A stretch of 57,797 bases of DNA from Syntrophaceae bacterium (GTDB taxonomy: Bacteria; Desulfobacterota; BSN033; UBA1163): contig JACAEX010000018.1 in NCBI GenBank assembly GCA_013388635.1, positions 1 to 57,797 of the forward strand, in the 5' to 3' direction. This document shows positions 33,570 to 41,980 of this stretch, piece by piece; the stretch's first letter is position 1; each line of letters opens with the position of its first letter. The notes under the pieces were generated by a model. That model saw only the letters and a program-made list of their open reading frames with translations, was not told the DNA's origin and did not search any database. The translations under genes were made by a program, and so were the position numbers.

Positions 33570-35432
33570 ATGTCTATTATCTTCCATGCATTGATGACCA
33601 AAATAATCGCACTGATTGCGATATCGATGTCTGTTTATCATCTTTACACTGGTTACTTTGGCGTGCCCGAGGCGCTCCTTCACCGGTCCACTCACCTCCT
33701 CTTTACCCTGGTGCTGATCTTCTCTCTCTTCCCACTTTCTCAGAAGGAGTGGGGGAAAAGATCTCGCTGGATTGATGGAATTCTCGTCCTGCTGACCTTG
33801 GTCTCCATCGGCCATCTTTTTGTCAACTATGAGTACGTGATCACCCGTTACCCTTATGTCCATCCGCTGACCCGTAGCGATATCATATTTGGCGTTCTTG
33901 TCACCCTGCTCCTCATCGAAGCCTGCCGCCGGGTGATCGGGCCTGCCCTTCCCATCACGGCAGGAGTTTTCCTGCTTTACGCCTATATTGGCCCGTACTT
34001 TCCGGGTTTGCTCCGGCATACCGGCTTCACCACCGAGGCCATTGTGGATCAGCTCTACATGGCCACAGAAGGGATCTTTGGGATTCCTTTGGGAGTTTCC
34101 GCAACCTATGTGATCCTTTTCATTATCTTCGGTACTTTTTTGGAGAAGTCGGGAACAGGGCAGCTCTTCATGGATTTTGCTTCGGCCATTACTGGCTGGA
34201 CCCGGGGAGGGCCGGGGAAGATTTCCTGCATCTCGAGTGCCCTTTTTGGAACGATCTCCGGAAGTGCTGTGGCCAATGTGATGGTCGACGGGTGGTTGAC
34301 CATTCCTCTGATGAAGCGCACCGGATTTAAACCTCCTTTTGCCTGTGCTGTAGAAGCTGCAGCCTCCACCGGCGGTCAGATCATGCCTCCGGTCATGGGC
34401 GCAGCCGCCTTTGTGATGGCCGAATTCCTCGGCGTCCCTTACATCACCATCTGTCTTCATGCCATGATCCCCGCAGTCCTTTATTATTTTGCCCTTTTCA
34501 TGTCGATCCATTTTGAGGCAGGAAGGATGGGGCTAAAGGGATTACCTAAGGAAGAGCTTCCCCGGATAAAGCAGGTTTTGGTCACGAGAGGCCACATGTT
34601 TATCCCCCTTGGCGTCATCGTTTACATGATGAGCGCAGGGTACACGCCCATGTATGCCTGTATCTATTCTACGGTCACTGTTGTCATCCTCTCTTTTCTT
34701 CGAAAGGAGACCCGCATGGGCTTCCGGTCGATCCTGAGGGCCCTTGAAGAAGGGGCTAAAAATACGCTGGGTGTGGCTTCGGCCTGCGCCTGTGCAGGGA
34801 TTGTCATCGGAGTGATCAATCTCACGGGGCTGGGATTGAAGTTCACCAGCCTCGTCCTCTTTGTGGCTGGTGAATCGCTCATCCCTGCCCTTATCCTGAC
34901 CATGCTGGCAGGGGTGATCTTGGGGATGGGCATGCCCACTACCCCTGCTTATATCGTCCAGGCTGCATTGCTCATTCCAGCGCTGATCAAACTTGGAGTG
35001 ATGAAGATTGCAGCCCATATGTTCGTCTTCTATTTCTCCACCATTTCGGCCATCACACCACCGGTGGCCATGGCGGTTTATGCGGCTTCAGGAATCGGCG
35101 GAGCGAAGTTATGGCCCACAGGTATCTGGGCGATGCGCGTAGCGGCCACCGGGTTTATCGTTCCATTTATGTTTGTCTATGGTACCTCTCTGCTCTTTGT
35201 GGGTTCGGCCTTCGACATTATCACATCGGGCCTCAGCGCCTCTTTTGGGGTCATTGCTCTGGCCGCTGGGATGATGGGATGGTTTGTGAAAGAGCTCAAA
35301 CCATGGGAACGGATCGTTTTGGTCGCTGCCGCACTCCTGCTCATCAACCCCGGCCTTTTAACGGATGGCATCGGATACTTCTTGTTCGCCTTCATCTTCT
35401 TCAAACAGAGGTACTGGGGTCGTTCCAATTGA
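33570..35432 (+). CDS. TRAP transporter fused DctQM-type permease, copy 2
   Basis: A 620-residue polytopic membrane protein, paralogue of the permease at 29251. The N-terminal DctQ-like part (LIAISMSVYHLYTGYFGVPEALLHRSTH) is followed by the DctM-like core: FGTISGSAVANVMVDGWLTIPLMKR, STGGQIMPPVMGAAAFVMAEFLG, CACAGIVIGVINLTGLGLKF and SAITPPVAMAVYAASGIGGAK. It should work with the binding protein of copy 2. It lacks a DUF1850 partner, unlike system 1. ATG 33570 has AAGGGA about 7 bases upstream. The gene lies 102 bases after the binding-protein gene and its hairpin. A very long antisense reading frame across its 5' half is a shadow. Confidence 0.93.
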   Translation: MSIIFHALMTKIIALIAISMSVYHLYTGYFGVPEALLHRSTHLLFTLVLIFSLFPLSQKEWGKRSRWIDGILVLLTLVSIGHLFVNYEYVITRYPYVHPLTRSDIIFGVLVTLLLIEACRRVIGPALPITAGVFLLYAYIGPYFPGLLRHTGFTTEAIVDQLYMATEGIFGIPLGVSATYVILFIIFGTFLEKSGTGQLFMDFASAITGWTRGGPGKISCISSALFGTISGSAVANVMVDGWLTIPLMKRTGFKPPFACAVEAAASTGGQIMPPVMGAAAFVMAEFLGVPYITICLHAMIPAVLYYFALFMSIHFEAGRMGLKGLPKEELPRIKQVLVTRGHMFIPLGVIVYMMSAGYTPMYACIYSTVTVVILSFLRKETRMGFRSILRALEEGAKNTLGVASACACAGIVIGVINLTGLGLKFTSLVLFVAGESLIPALILTMLAGVILGMGMPTTPAYIVQAALLIPALIKLGVMKIAAHMFVFYFSTISAITPPVAMAVYAASGIGGAKLWPTGIWAMRVAATGFIVPFMFVYGTSLLFVGSAFDIITSGLSASFGVIALAAGMMGWFVKELKPWERIVLVAAALLLINPGLLTDGIGYFLFAFIFFKQRYWGRSN

Positions 35433-35483
35433 GATATAGAAAGCCTTAAAAAAATCTGCTGCGAAAACGATATCGTGCCTGGA

Positions 35484-35511
35484 GCTGCTTTCAATGTCTC
35501 CCAAAAGCAGC
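35484..35511 (+). terminator. hairpin between TRAP permease 2 and thiolase genes
   Basis: GCTGCTTT (35484-35491) pairs with AAAGCAGC (35504-35511) around a 12-base loop, about 50 bases after the permease stop. There is no good T-run, so this may be a weak terminator or only a partial barrier. Confidence 0.35.
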
Positions 35512-35544
35512 CCCTGAAAAGAGTTTAAGGCGAAAGGAAGGAAA

Positions 35545-36798
35545 ATGAAGAAAGCGGTCATCATCAGTGCAGTACGAACCCCTGTCGGGAGATATATGGG
35601 AGCTCTCAAAGAGGTCCCCGCATATGACCTGGCTGCTTTGGTCTTAAATGAGGCAGTCAGAAGGGCAGGGTTGGATCCGATCCGTGTGGACGAGGTAATT
35701 CTGGGTCAGTCCTATCAGAGCGGTGAGTATGTCAACATCGCTCGCATGTCTCTGCTCAAGGCAGGATGGCCTGACTCTGTCCCCGGGATTACTCTCGATC
35801 GACGCTGTTGTACGGGCCTGGATTCAATCTGTTTTGCAGCCATGGCCATCCAATCTGAACATGCCGAGATCATCGTCGCAGGTGGGGTGGAAAACATGAG
35901 CCAGGCCGAGTTTTACCTGCCAGGTGAGATCAAATGGGGAATCGGTGGAAAAAGAGGGATGCCAAGGGGACATGGGGATCTTTCCCTGTGGGGAATCCCT
36001 TTTTACGATCGGATTCAAAGGGCGAGGGTGATGTCCCAGCCCGAGGAGAGGTATGGAATACTCCCAACGATGATGTCCTGGGCTGAGACGGCTGCGAAGG
36101 AGGAGGGCATTTCTCGCGAGGATTGTGACCGTTGGGCCTTGGAAAGCCATCGGAAGGCCTGCCGGGCGATCGAATCAGGAAGATTTAAAGAGGAGATCGT
36201 CCCTGTCTCCATCCCTCAGCCCAAAGGAGGTTCCTTGATCGTTGACCGAGATGAGAACCCGAGGGCTGACACGACCCTGGAACAGTTGGCCAGGCTCAAG
36301 CCTGTGATCGGAGGTGTCTGTACAGCAGGGAATTCGTCCTCGGAGAACGATGGTGCTGCAGTCTGTGTGATCACTTCTGAGGAGAAGGCGAAAGAGCTCG
36401 GAGTGAGGCCCTTTGCCTCGATCAGGGCCTTTGCTGTTGCGGGTTCTGATCCGAGGCGCACCTATGTAACCGTCCCTCTGGCAGTGGAGAAGGTCATGAA
36501 GAGGAGCGGCCTGAAGATGGATCAAATCGATTTGATAGAGATCCAGGAGGCCTTTGCTGCCCAGGTGCTGGCGGATCTGAAGGGCATGAAGCTTACAGAG
36601 AAGGATTATCCGAGAATAAACGTGAACGGCTCTGGCATCTCCCTGGGACATCCTATCGCATGCACCGGGACGAGGGTCCTGGTGACTCTGCTCCATGAGA
36701 TGAGGAGGCGAAACAGCCGCTATGGCCTCGAGTGTATCTGTGGTGGAGGAGGGCTGGGCATCGCAGCCATCTTCGAAAGGGAGACTATAGAACCGTAA
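35545..36798 (+). CDS. thiolase (acetyl-CoA C-acyltransferase family)
   Basis: A 417-residue thiolase, which cleaves a 3-ketoacyl-CoA with CoA or condenses two acyl-CoAs. The nucleophile is Cys88 in DRRCCTGLDS. The second half shows NSSSENDGAAVCVITSEEKA, NEAF-like IQEAFAAQVL, the His motif SGISLGHPIACTGTR and the proton-relay Cys in ECICGGGGLGIA. Gly-rich loops and length are normal. The DRRCC form and the IQEAF in place of NEAF are less common variants. With enoyl-CoA hydratase and two acyl-CoA dehydrogenases downstream it fits a beta-oxidation-like pathway. AAGGAAGG lies 4 bases before ATG. Confidence 0.93.
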   Translation: MKKAVIISAVRTPVGRYMGALKEVPAYDLAALVLNEAVRRAGLDPIRVDEVILGQSYQSGEYVNIARMSLLKAGWPDSVPGITLDRRCCTGLDSICFAAMAIQSEHAEIIVAGGVENMSQAEFYLPGEIKWGIGGKRGMPRGHGDLSLWGIPFYDRIQRARVMSQPEERYGILPTMMSWAETAAKEEGISREDCDRWALESHRKACRAIESGRFKEEIVPVSIPQPKGGSLIVDRDENPRADTTLEQLARLKPVIGGVCTAGNSSSENDGAAVCVITSEEKAKELGVRPFASIRAFAVAGSDPRRTYVTVPLAVEKVMKRSGLKMDQIDLIEIQEAFAAQVLADLKGMKLTEKDYPRINVNGSGISLGHPIACTGTRVLVTLLHEMRRRNSRYGLECICGGGGLGIAAIFERETIEP

Positions 36799-36810
36799 AA
36801 TTAGAAAACA

Positions 36811-36849
36811 CCCCTCTCCCTTGATGGGAGAGGGTGGGGGGTGAGGGTG
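36811..36849 (+). repeat. dispersed palindromic repeat (CCCTCTCCC type), copy 1
   Basis: CCCTCTCCC (36812-36820) and GGGAGAGGG (36826-36834) form a 9-bp stem with loop TTGAT, followed by a GGGGTGAGGG tail. A second copy with the same stem and tail is at 52709-52745. The element has the look of a multicopy intergenic repeat. Confidence 0.7.
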
Positions 36850-36946
36850 AATAATAGAATCATTTTCCCCCTCCCCTTCGGTAATTATTTGGGATTTGGA
36901 GCTTGTGTTTTGGATTTTTGGTGCAAAGAGACAAAAGGGGAATTGT

Positions 36947-37723
36947 ATGTCCTACCATAACTTGATTTATGAAACAGATAATGGAGTGGCTATCATCAAG
37001 GTGAACCGGCCTGAGGTTCGAAACGTTCTGAACTGGGAGACCTGGATGGAGTTGGAGGATGCGCTAAATCGCCTGCACGCCGACCCGCAGCTCAGAGCAG
37101 GGGTGATTACAGGGATGGGGGAGGCGTTTATTGCTGGCGCTGATCTCCGTATGCTTAAGGAAAGGAGGCCTCAGGATGCAGTCCAAGCCTCAAAGAAGGC
37201 AAATCAAATCTTGCTCTTCATGGAATCGATGGACGAACCGATGATCGCTGCGATCAACGGCTGGGCCCTCGGAGGCGGATGTGAGATCGCCCTGGCCTGC
37301 GATATTCGGATCGCGAGCGATAGAGCGCAGATCGGTCAGACAGAGGTCAGGGTGGGGATCATGCCTGGCTATGGAGGCAATGTCCGTCTGATGAGGCTGA
37401 TCGGCCCAGGCCGGGCCAAAGAGATGATCTATACAGGAAGAATTGTTAATGCTCAAGAGGCGGAGAGGATCGGTCTGGTCAACCGGGTGGTGCCGCATGA
37501 GAAATTGATGGAGGAGGCACTGGCAGTGGCCAGACAGATTGCCCAGGGGCCGGCTGCCGTCCATTTGGCAAAAAAATCGATCTTTCAGGCGTCCCAGAAT
37601 TCCTTCGCGGAGGCACTGGATAAAGATTCGGAGCTTTACGGAGAGGTTTACAGGACTGAGGATTTTAAGGAAGGGGTGACCGCTTTTTTGGAGAAAAGGA
37701 GGCCGGTTTTCAAAAATAGGTAA
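36947..37723 (+). CDS. enoyl-CoA hydratase/isomerase family protein
   Basis: A 258-residue crotonase-fold enzyme. The oxyanion-hole loop AFIAGADLRMLKE (about 66-78) and the catalytic region AAINGWALGGGCEIALACD with its Glu are present, as is the second catalytic Glu in QTEVRVGIMPGYGG. Having both Glu residues favours true hydratase activity, adding water to a 2-enoyl-CoA. The C-terminal helix KEGVTAFLEKRRPVF is standard. ATG 36947 is chosen because GGGG lies 6 bases upstream and MSYHNLIYETDNG is a typical start; a longer frame from 36896 is not supported. The gene follows the dispersed repeat and belongs functionally with the thiolase and acyl-CoA dehydrogenases. Confidence 0.93.
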   Translation: MSYHNLIYETDNGVAIIKVNRPEVRNVLNWETWMELEDALNRLHADPQLRAGVITGMGEAFIAGADLRMLKERRPQDAVQASKKANQILLFMESMDEPMIAAINGWALGGGCEIALACDIRIASDRAQIGQTEVRVGIMPGYGGNVRLMRLIGPGRAKEMIYTGRIVNAQEAERIGLVNRVVPHEKLMEEALAVARQIAQGPAAVHLAKKSIFQASQNSFAEALDKDSELYGEVYRTEDFKEGVTAFLEKRRPVFKNR

Positions 37724-37775
37724 TTCAAAAAATCTCAGTGAACGACGTACGATGAAAAATGTAACTGGAGACCGT

Positions 37776-38324
37776 ATGGATGACATTCGGCAGATCGTTT
37801 CCTTCGGAGGAAACTCCCCCCGATTTGACGAGACGGTCTTTATCGATCCGACGGCAAAGCTGATCGGAGATATCCTCCTCGGATCTGGCGTCAGCATCTG
37901 GCCATTTGCCCTCCTGAGGGCGGATAGCAACCGAATCACTGTCGGAGATCGTTCTGCTCTATTGGATAAGGTTTTAATCGAATCGCCAAAGGACAATCCT
38001 GTGGTGATCGAGAAGGAGGTGTTGATCAGCCACGGCGCCATCCTCCATGGTTGCACCGTCAGGGAAGGGGCAATCGTTGGCATCGGAGCCATCATCTTAG
38101 ATGGGGCTGAGGTGGGACGGAATTCGATCGTGGGCAGTGGAAGCCTTATTCCTCCGGGGATGAAGATACCTGACCGGTCACTGGTTCTGGGAATCCCGGG
38201 CAAGGTGGTGAGAGGGCTTGATGAGGCCGATCTGAAGAGATCGAAGGAGCAGTTGATCGAAGCCTATGAGAAGTCGAGAAAGTATCTGGAGATATTTGGC
38301 AGAAGAGGGGACCATGTTTTTTGA
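37776..38324 (+). CDS. gamma-carbonic anhydrase-like hexapeptide-repeat protein
   Basis: A left-handed beta-helix protein of about 182 residues. Hexapeptide repeats run from about 25 to 150 (FIDPTAKLIGDILLGSGVSIWPF, LRADSNRITVGDRSALLDKVLIES, then SHGAILHGCTVREGAIVGIGAIILDGA). The Asp-Arg-type pair near the start of the helix and the His residues in SHGAILHG match metal ligands of gamma-class proteins; whether all three His are in place is not certain. Members near acyl-CoA genes (PaaY/CaiE type) may act as thioesterases or accessory proteins. ATG 37776 with GGAG 5 bases upstream is preferred over ATG 37752. The end overlaps the next gene by 11 bases. Confidence 0.83.
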   Translation: MDDIRQIVSFGGNSPRFDETVFIDPTAKLIGDILLGSGVSIWPFALLRADSNRITVGDRSALLDKVLIESPKDNPVVIEKEVLISHGAILHGCTVREGAIVGIGAIILDGAEVGRNSIVGSGSLIPPGMKIPDRSLVLGIPGKVVRGLDEADLKRSKEQLIEAYEKSRKYLEIFGRRGDHVF

Positions 38325-39456
38325 ATTGAGTGAAGCGCACAAAGAATTTCAGAAAAGGGTTCAGAGGATTTGCGAAAGGGAAGTAAGCCCATTGGTCGAA
38401 GAGTATGAGAGAAAGAAGGAATTTCCCCTCCCTCTTTACCGCACGTTTGGGGCGGAAAGGCTCCTCTGTCTCCGATGTCCGAAAGAGTACGATGGGCCCG
38501 GTCTGGATAAGGTCTCGGAATGCGTCTGCATGGAGGAGTTGAATCGGATCTGCGCAGGCATTGGAGCGGGTTTCATGGTCCATGGGGGCCTGGCCACGGA
38601 CCCCATCCTCCGGTTTGGTTCCGAAAGTCTGAAGCAGACCTATCTGCCTCGTGCGGTTCGAGGTGAGAAGATCGGTGCCTTTGCCTTAACCGAACCTGAT
38701 GCAGGGTCTGATGCTGCAAGCATTCGGACCATAGCGTCGAAGGATAAAGATGGATATCGTCTAAACGGCTCAAAGACATTCATCACCAATGGCACCATCT
38801 GCGATTTTGTCACGGTTGCTGCTTACACCGACCCGGGGAAGAGGGGCATCGGGATCAACCTCTTCGTCGTGAACCGGGAGGATGAAGGATTTTCCGTTAT
38901 CAAGAAGCTGAGAAAGCTGGGAAATCATACTTCAGATACGGCCGAGCTTGCCTTTGATGGCTGTTATGTTCCACGGGAGAGGATGATCGGAGAGAGGGAA
39001 GGGGGCGGATTGGAACAACTCGAAGAGACCCTCAAGTCGGGCAGGATCACCTATGGGGCGAGAAGCACAGGGGTGGGACAGGCCACATTTGATGCCACGC
39101 TCTCTTATGTCAAACAGGCCCGGAGGCATGGGGAACCTTTGAAAAGGTCGCAGGCGATTCGTTTTCTTCTCGCAGAGATGGCCACCTCTGTCGAGGTCAT
39201 GCGGTATACGACCTACCGGGGGGCATGGCTTTTCGACCAGGGCATTGCCACGATGAAGGATGCCTCCATGGTGAAGCTCTTCTGCAGCGAATCGGTCCAG
39301 AAGATTGTCCAGAAGGCCATGGCGATTCAGAAGGCCGCTGGCCTCTTAATGGAGAATCCCATTCAGAGATTTCTTCGTGACGCAAGGCTCTTTAAGATTC
39401 CGGAAGGAACCTCCGAAGTCCACCACCTGGTGATCGCAAGGGAGTTGGGACTCTAA
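38314..39456 (+). CDS. acyl-CoA dehydrogenase, copy 1
   Basis: A 380-residue FAD flavoprotein that forms a 2,3-double bond in an acyl-CoA and passes electrons to an electron-transfer flavoprotein. Motifs: GAFALTEPDAGSDAASIRT (FAD-binding), KTFITNG, the second signature region near the C-terminus, and PEGTSEVHHLVIARELGL with the usual catalytic Glu of EGT. ATG 38314, with AGAGGGG just upstream, lies inside the end of the gamma-carbonic-anhydrase-like gene, so the two are co-translated. The unusual CLRCPKEYDGPG in place of IPEEYGG suggests a non-standard acyl substrate. No etf genes lie in the window. Confidence 0.93.
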   Translation: MFFELSEAHKEFQKRVQRICEREVSPLVEEYERKKEFPLPLYRTFGAERLLCLRCPKEYDGPGLDKVSECVCMEELNRICAGIGAGFMVHGGLATDPILRFGSESLKQTYLPRAVRGEKIGAFALTEPDAGSDAASIRTIASKDKDGYRLNGSKTFITNGTICDFVTVAAYTDPGKRGIGINLFVVNREDEGFSVIKKLRKLGNHTSDTAELAFDGCYVPRERMIGEREGGGLEQLEETLKSGRITYGARSTGVGQATFDATLSYVKQARRHGEPLKRSQAIRFLLAEMATSVEVMRYTTYRGAWLFDQGIATMKDASMVKLFCSESVQKIVQKAMAIQKAAGLLMENPIQRFLRDARLFKIPEGTSEVHHLVIARELGL

Positions 39457-39568
39457 ATTCTAAGCAAATTTAAAACCTAAAACCCAAAAGATGATAGCGC
39501 TTTGAGTTTTTTTAGGGTTTTGAGTTTAGGATTTAATATTTTTGTTTCGGTTTCTATAAGGGGGAAAG

Positions 39569-40696
39569 ATGGATTTCAATTTGACTGAGGAGCAGAGAGA
39601 TATTCAAAAGGCGGCAAGGGAGTTTGCGCAGGGAGAGTTTGATCCGGATCTGACGATTGAAATGGATCAGGCTGGAAAATTCCCTGAATCGATATGGAAG
39701 AAGGCTGCCAGGCTCGGCTTTATCGGGATTCATTATCCCGAGGAGTATGGCGGCCAGGGTTTCGGGCTCTTTGAGGCGATCCTAACGGTTGAGGCATTCT
39801 GCAGGGTCGATTCCGGATTGGGAAGTGCCCTTTGCAGCGTTGATAGAGGGGTGGAGGTCATTCTGAAATTTGGATCCGATGGGCAGAAGAGAAATCTCCT
39901 TCCCCCTTTGGCAAAGGGAGAGAAACGGTTGACCGTCGCCTTTGCCGAGTCGGAAGACGCGTGGGGTCTTTCCCTTCTCGCCGCCTCTGCAAAAAGGGAA
40001 GCCGATGGTTATCTCCTCCAGGGAGAGAAGCGATTTGTAGCCAATGGGCCACTGGCTGACACATTCCTGATCGTTTGCAGGGAGCCAAAGGAGGGGCTGA
40101 TCAACCTGATCGTTGATAAGGTTGACGGTATCGAAATTCTTCCGGTCGAAAAGGTCGGACTGAGAACGATCCCTTTTGGAGATCTTCGTCTGAGAGGTGT
40201 TCGTGTCCCTCTGGAGATGCGAATAGGAGGGGAGGACGAAGGCAGCGCTCAGGTCCTCCATTTTCATCAGACGATGGGCTTGAAGAGCGCGGCCCAAGCC
40301 CTGGGCATGGCCCAGGGCGCTTTCGATCGGGCGATGCAGTACGCCAAACAAAGAGAACAGTTTGGTCGAAGGCTTTCGCAGTTTCAGGTCATCCGGCACA
40401 AGCTGGCTGATATGGTCGTTTCCATTGAGGTGAGCCGCTGGCTCACCTATAAAGCAGCTGCAGAATACGACCAGGGGAAAAACGAAGGCGATTCGCTCTC
40501 GATTGCTCAAATCGAGGCTGGAAGAAGATTGATCTCAGTGGTTGATGAGGCCCTTCAGATTTTTGGGGGCTACGGTTACATGGCAGAGCAGGAGATTGAA
40601 CATTATTACAGGGATGCCTGGGCGATCGGAGCAGAACTGGGAACGGAAGAGGAACATAAGGACGAGATTGCAAGGAGGGCATTGGGCGGATCGTGA
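39569..40696 (+). CDS. acyl-CoA dehydrogenase, copy 2
   Basis: A 375-residue acyl-CoA dehydrogenase, distantly related to copy 1. Motifs: MDFNLTEEQRDIQKAAREFAQGEF at the start, GIHYPEEYGGQGFG, VAFAESEDAWGLSLLAASAK (a variant of the TEP-AGSD flavin motif, lacking the usual GSD), KRFVANGPLADTFLIV, QFGRRLSQFQVIRHKLADM, and QIFGGYGYMAEQEIEHYYRDAW. The end reads AELGTEEEHKDEIARRAL, so an ELGT replaces the usual YEGT with Glu kept. GGGGGAAAG lies 1-9 bases upstream of ATG. AT-rich repeats (CCTAAAACCC and TTAGGGTTTTGAGTTT) fill the 112 bases before it and may contain a weak hairpin. It probably oxidises a different intermediate from copy 1. Confidence 0.92.
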   Translation: MDFNLTEEQRDIQKAAREFAQGEFDPDLTIEMDQAGKFPESIWKKAARLGFIGIHYPEEYGGQGFGLFEAILTVEAFCRVDSGLGSALCSVDRGVEVILKFGSDGQKRNLLPPLAKGEKRLTVAFAESEDAWGLSLLAASAKREADGYLLQGEKRFVANGPLADTFLIVCREPKEGLINLIVDKVDGIEILPVEKVGLRTIPFGDLRLRGVRVPLEMRIGGEDEGSAQVLHFHQTMGLKSAAQALGMAQGAFDRAMQYAKQREQFGRRLSQFQVIRHKLADMVVSIEVSRWLTYKAAAEYDQGKNEGDSLSIAQIEAGRRLISVVDEALQIFGGYGYMAEQEIEHYYRDAWAIGAELGTEEEHKDEIARRALGGS

Positions 40697-40771
40697 TGAC
40701 GAGACGTTTGACTTCTCAGGGACAGGTCTCTTATATTTGTTTATTATTATCCCGAAGAAGGAGAGCGAGTG

Positions 40772-41380
40772 ATGATCATCACCATCAATCCGAAGAATCC
40801 CCAGCCGAGATTGATTCGAAAGGTCGTTGAAATTCTCGGCAATGGAGGAGTCATTGCTTATCCCACCGATACGGTCTACGGATTGGGCTGTGACCTTTTC
40901 AACCCGGATGCGATCCGAAAGATCCATCGCCTGAAAAAATTGGATGGGAAGAAACCATTGAGCTTCATCTGTTCGGACCTGAAGGACATCAGCCGATATG
41001 CCTACGTCTCCAATTACGCCTATAAGACGATGAAACGGTTGCTGCCGGGCCCATACACGTTTATTTTAAAGGCGACCAAACTGGTCCCGAAGATCGCCAT
41101 GACCAGGCAGAAGACGGTCGGTATCCGTATCCCTGACAACCGGATCTGCCTCAGCCTCGTACGGCAGCTGGGCCATCCGATTATCAGCACGAGCGTTTCT
41201 AAACCTGACGAGAGCCTCTACAACGACCCCACCGAGATTGAAGAGCGTTTCGGAAAGCAGTTGGATCTTGTCGTCGATGGAGGGCTGATCGTCGCTGAGC
41301 ATTCCAGCATCATTGACCTCACCAACGACTTTCCAAAAATAGTCAGAAAAGGGAAAGGGGACGTCAGCCTTTTTAAATGA
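40772..41380 (+). CDS. Sua5/YciO/YrdC family protein (threonylcarbamoyl-AMP synthase-like)
   Basis: A 202-residue protein with the YrdC fold. Key features are GGVIAYPTDTVYGLGCD near the N-terminus, the KRLDGKKPL-type segment (KLDGKKPLSFICSDL), LPGPYTFILKA, and RIPDNRICLSLV followed by PIISTSVSKP. The family makes threonylcarbamoyl-AMP for the t6A modification of tRNA; YciO-type members act less clearly. The fold is complete but it lacks the extra C-terminal Sua5 domain. GTG 40769 and ATG 40772 are both possible; AAGGAGAG upstream suits either. It follows the second acyl-CoA dehydrogenase gene by 75 bases without an evident terminator, but functional linkage is unlikely. Confidence 0.9.
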   Translation: MIITINPKNPQPRLIRKVVEILGNGGVIAYPTDTVYGLGCDLFNPDAIRKIHRLKKLDGKKPLSFICSDLKDISRYAYVSNYAYKTMKRLLPGPYTFILKATKLVPKIAMTRQKTVGIRIPDNRICLSLVRQLGHPIISTSVSKPDESLYNDPTEIEERFGKQLDLVVDGGLIVAEHSSIIDLTNDFPKIVRKGKGDVSLFK

Positions 41381-41410
41381 GGGAGGCGTCTCCAGAAGGA
41401 GGAGAAGAGA

Positions 41411-41980
41411 ATGGGGAGGAAGAGCCTTGCACCAACGACCATGCTTTTTCCCACGCCCGTCGTCCTGCTGACCTGCGTGGATGAAAGAGGAAAGCCCAAT
41501 ATCATCACCCTGGCCTGGGTGGGGGTGGTCAATTCAGAACCTCCCATGATCGGGGTCTCGATCCGGCCCAGTCGGTACTCCCACGGCTGTGTGAGCAGGG
41601 CGAGAGAGTTCGTGGTCAATCTCCCTACTGCCGAGATGGTCAGAAAGGTGGATGCCTGCGGCATCCTCTCAGGGAAAGAGACGGATAAGTTTGCCTCGTT
41701 GGGGTGGAAGCCGGTTCCAGCCGAGAAGGTGAGCCCTCCGCTGATCGATGAATGCCCTGTCCAGATGGAGTGCAAGGTCAAGGAGAAGATCTCCCTGGGC
41801 AGCCACGATCTCTTCCTCGGAGAGATTGTCGCACTCCATGTGAAGGAGGAGATTCAGAAGGAGAAAGGTCGTATCGATATTGCCAAAGCCCTTCCCTTTG
41901 TCTACTGCCCGGGCGCGCATGAATACTGGGATCTTGGGAAATCGATCGGCCACTACGGTTTCACAAAAGGCAAGCCATGA
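41411..41980 (+). CDS. flavin reductase family protein (flavoredoxin-like)
   Basis: A 189-residue FMN-binding split-barrel protein. PTPVVLLTCVDERGKPNIITLAWVGVVNSEPPMIGVSIRPSRYS is the typical flavoredoxin/flavin reductase start, and FVVNLPTAEMVRKVDACGILSGKETDKF holds the next strand and a Cys. The C-terminal CPGAHEYWDLGKSIGHYGF is usual for the anaerobic flavoredoxin group. In sulfate reducers and related anaerobes such proteins carry electrons or reduce flavin with NAD(P)H. GAAGGAGGAGAAGAG precedes ATG. The stop overlaps the next start (ATGA), so it is co-translated with the amidohydrolase. Confidence 0.92.
   Translation: MGRKSLAPTTMLFPTPVVLLTCVDERGKPNIITLAWVGVVNSEPPMIGVSIRPSRYSHGCVSRAREFVVNLPTAEMVRKVDACGILSGKETDKFASLGWKPVPAEKVSPPLIDECPVQMECKVKEKISLGSHDLFLGEIVALHVKEEIQKEKGRIDIAKALPFVYCPGAHEYWDLGKSIGHYGFTKGKP

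Noticed and set aside
32778-34511. 577-codon minus-strand frame across TAXI copy 2 and TRAP permease 2
   Set aside because: Very His-, Gly- and Asp-rich, no start signal, and a similar antisense frame occurs across the paralogous permease 1; it is the mirror of real codons.
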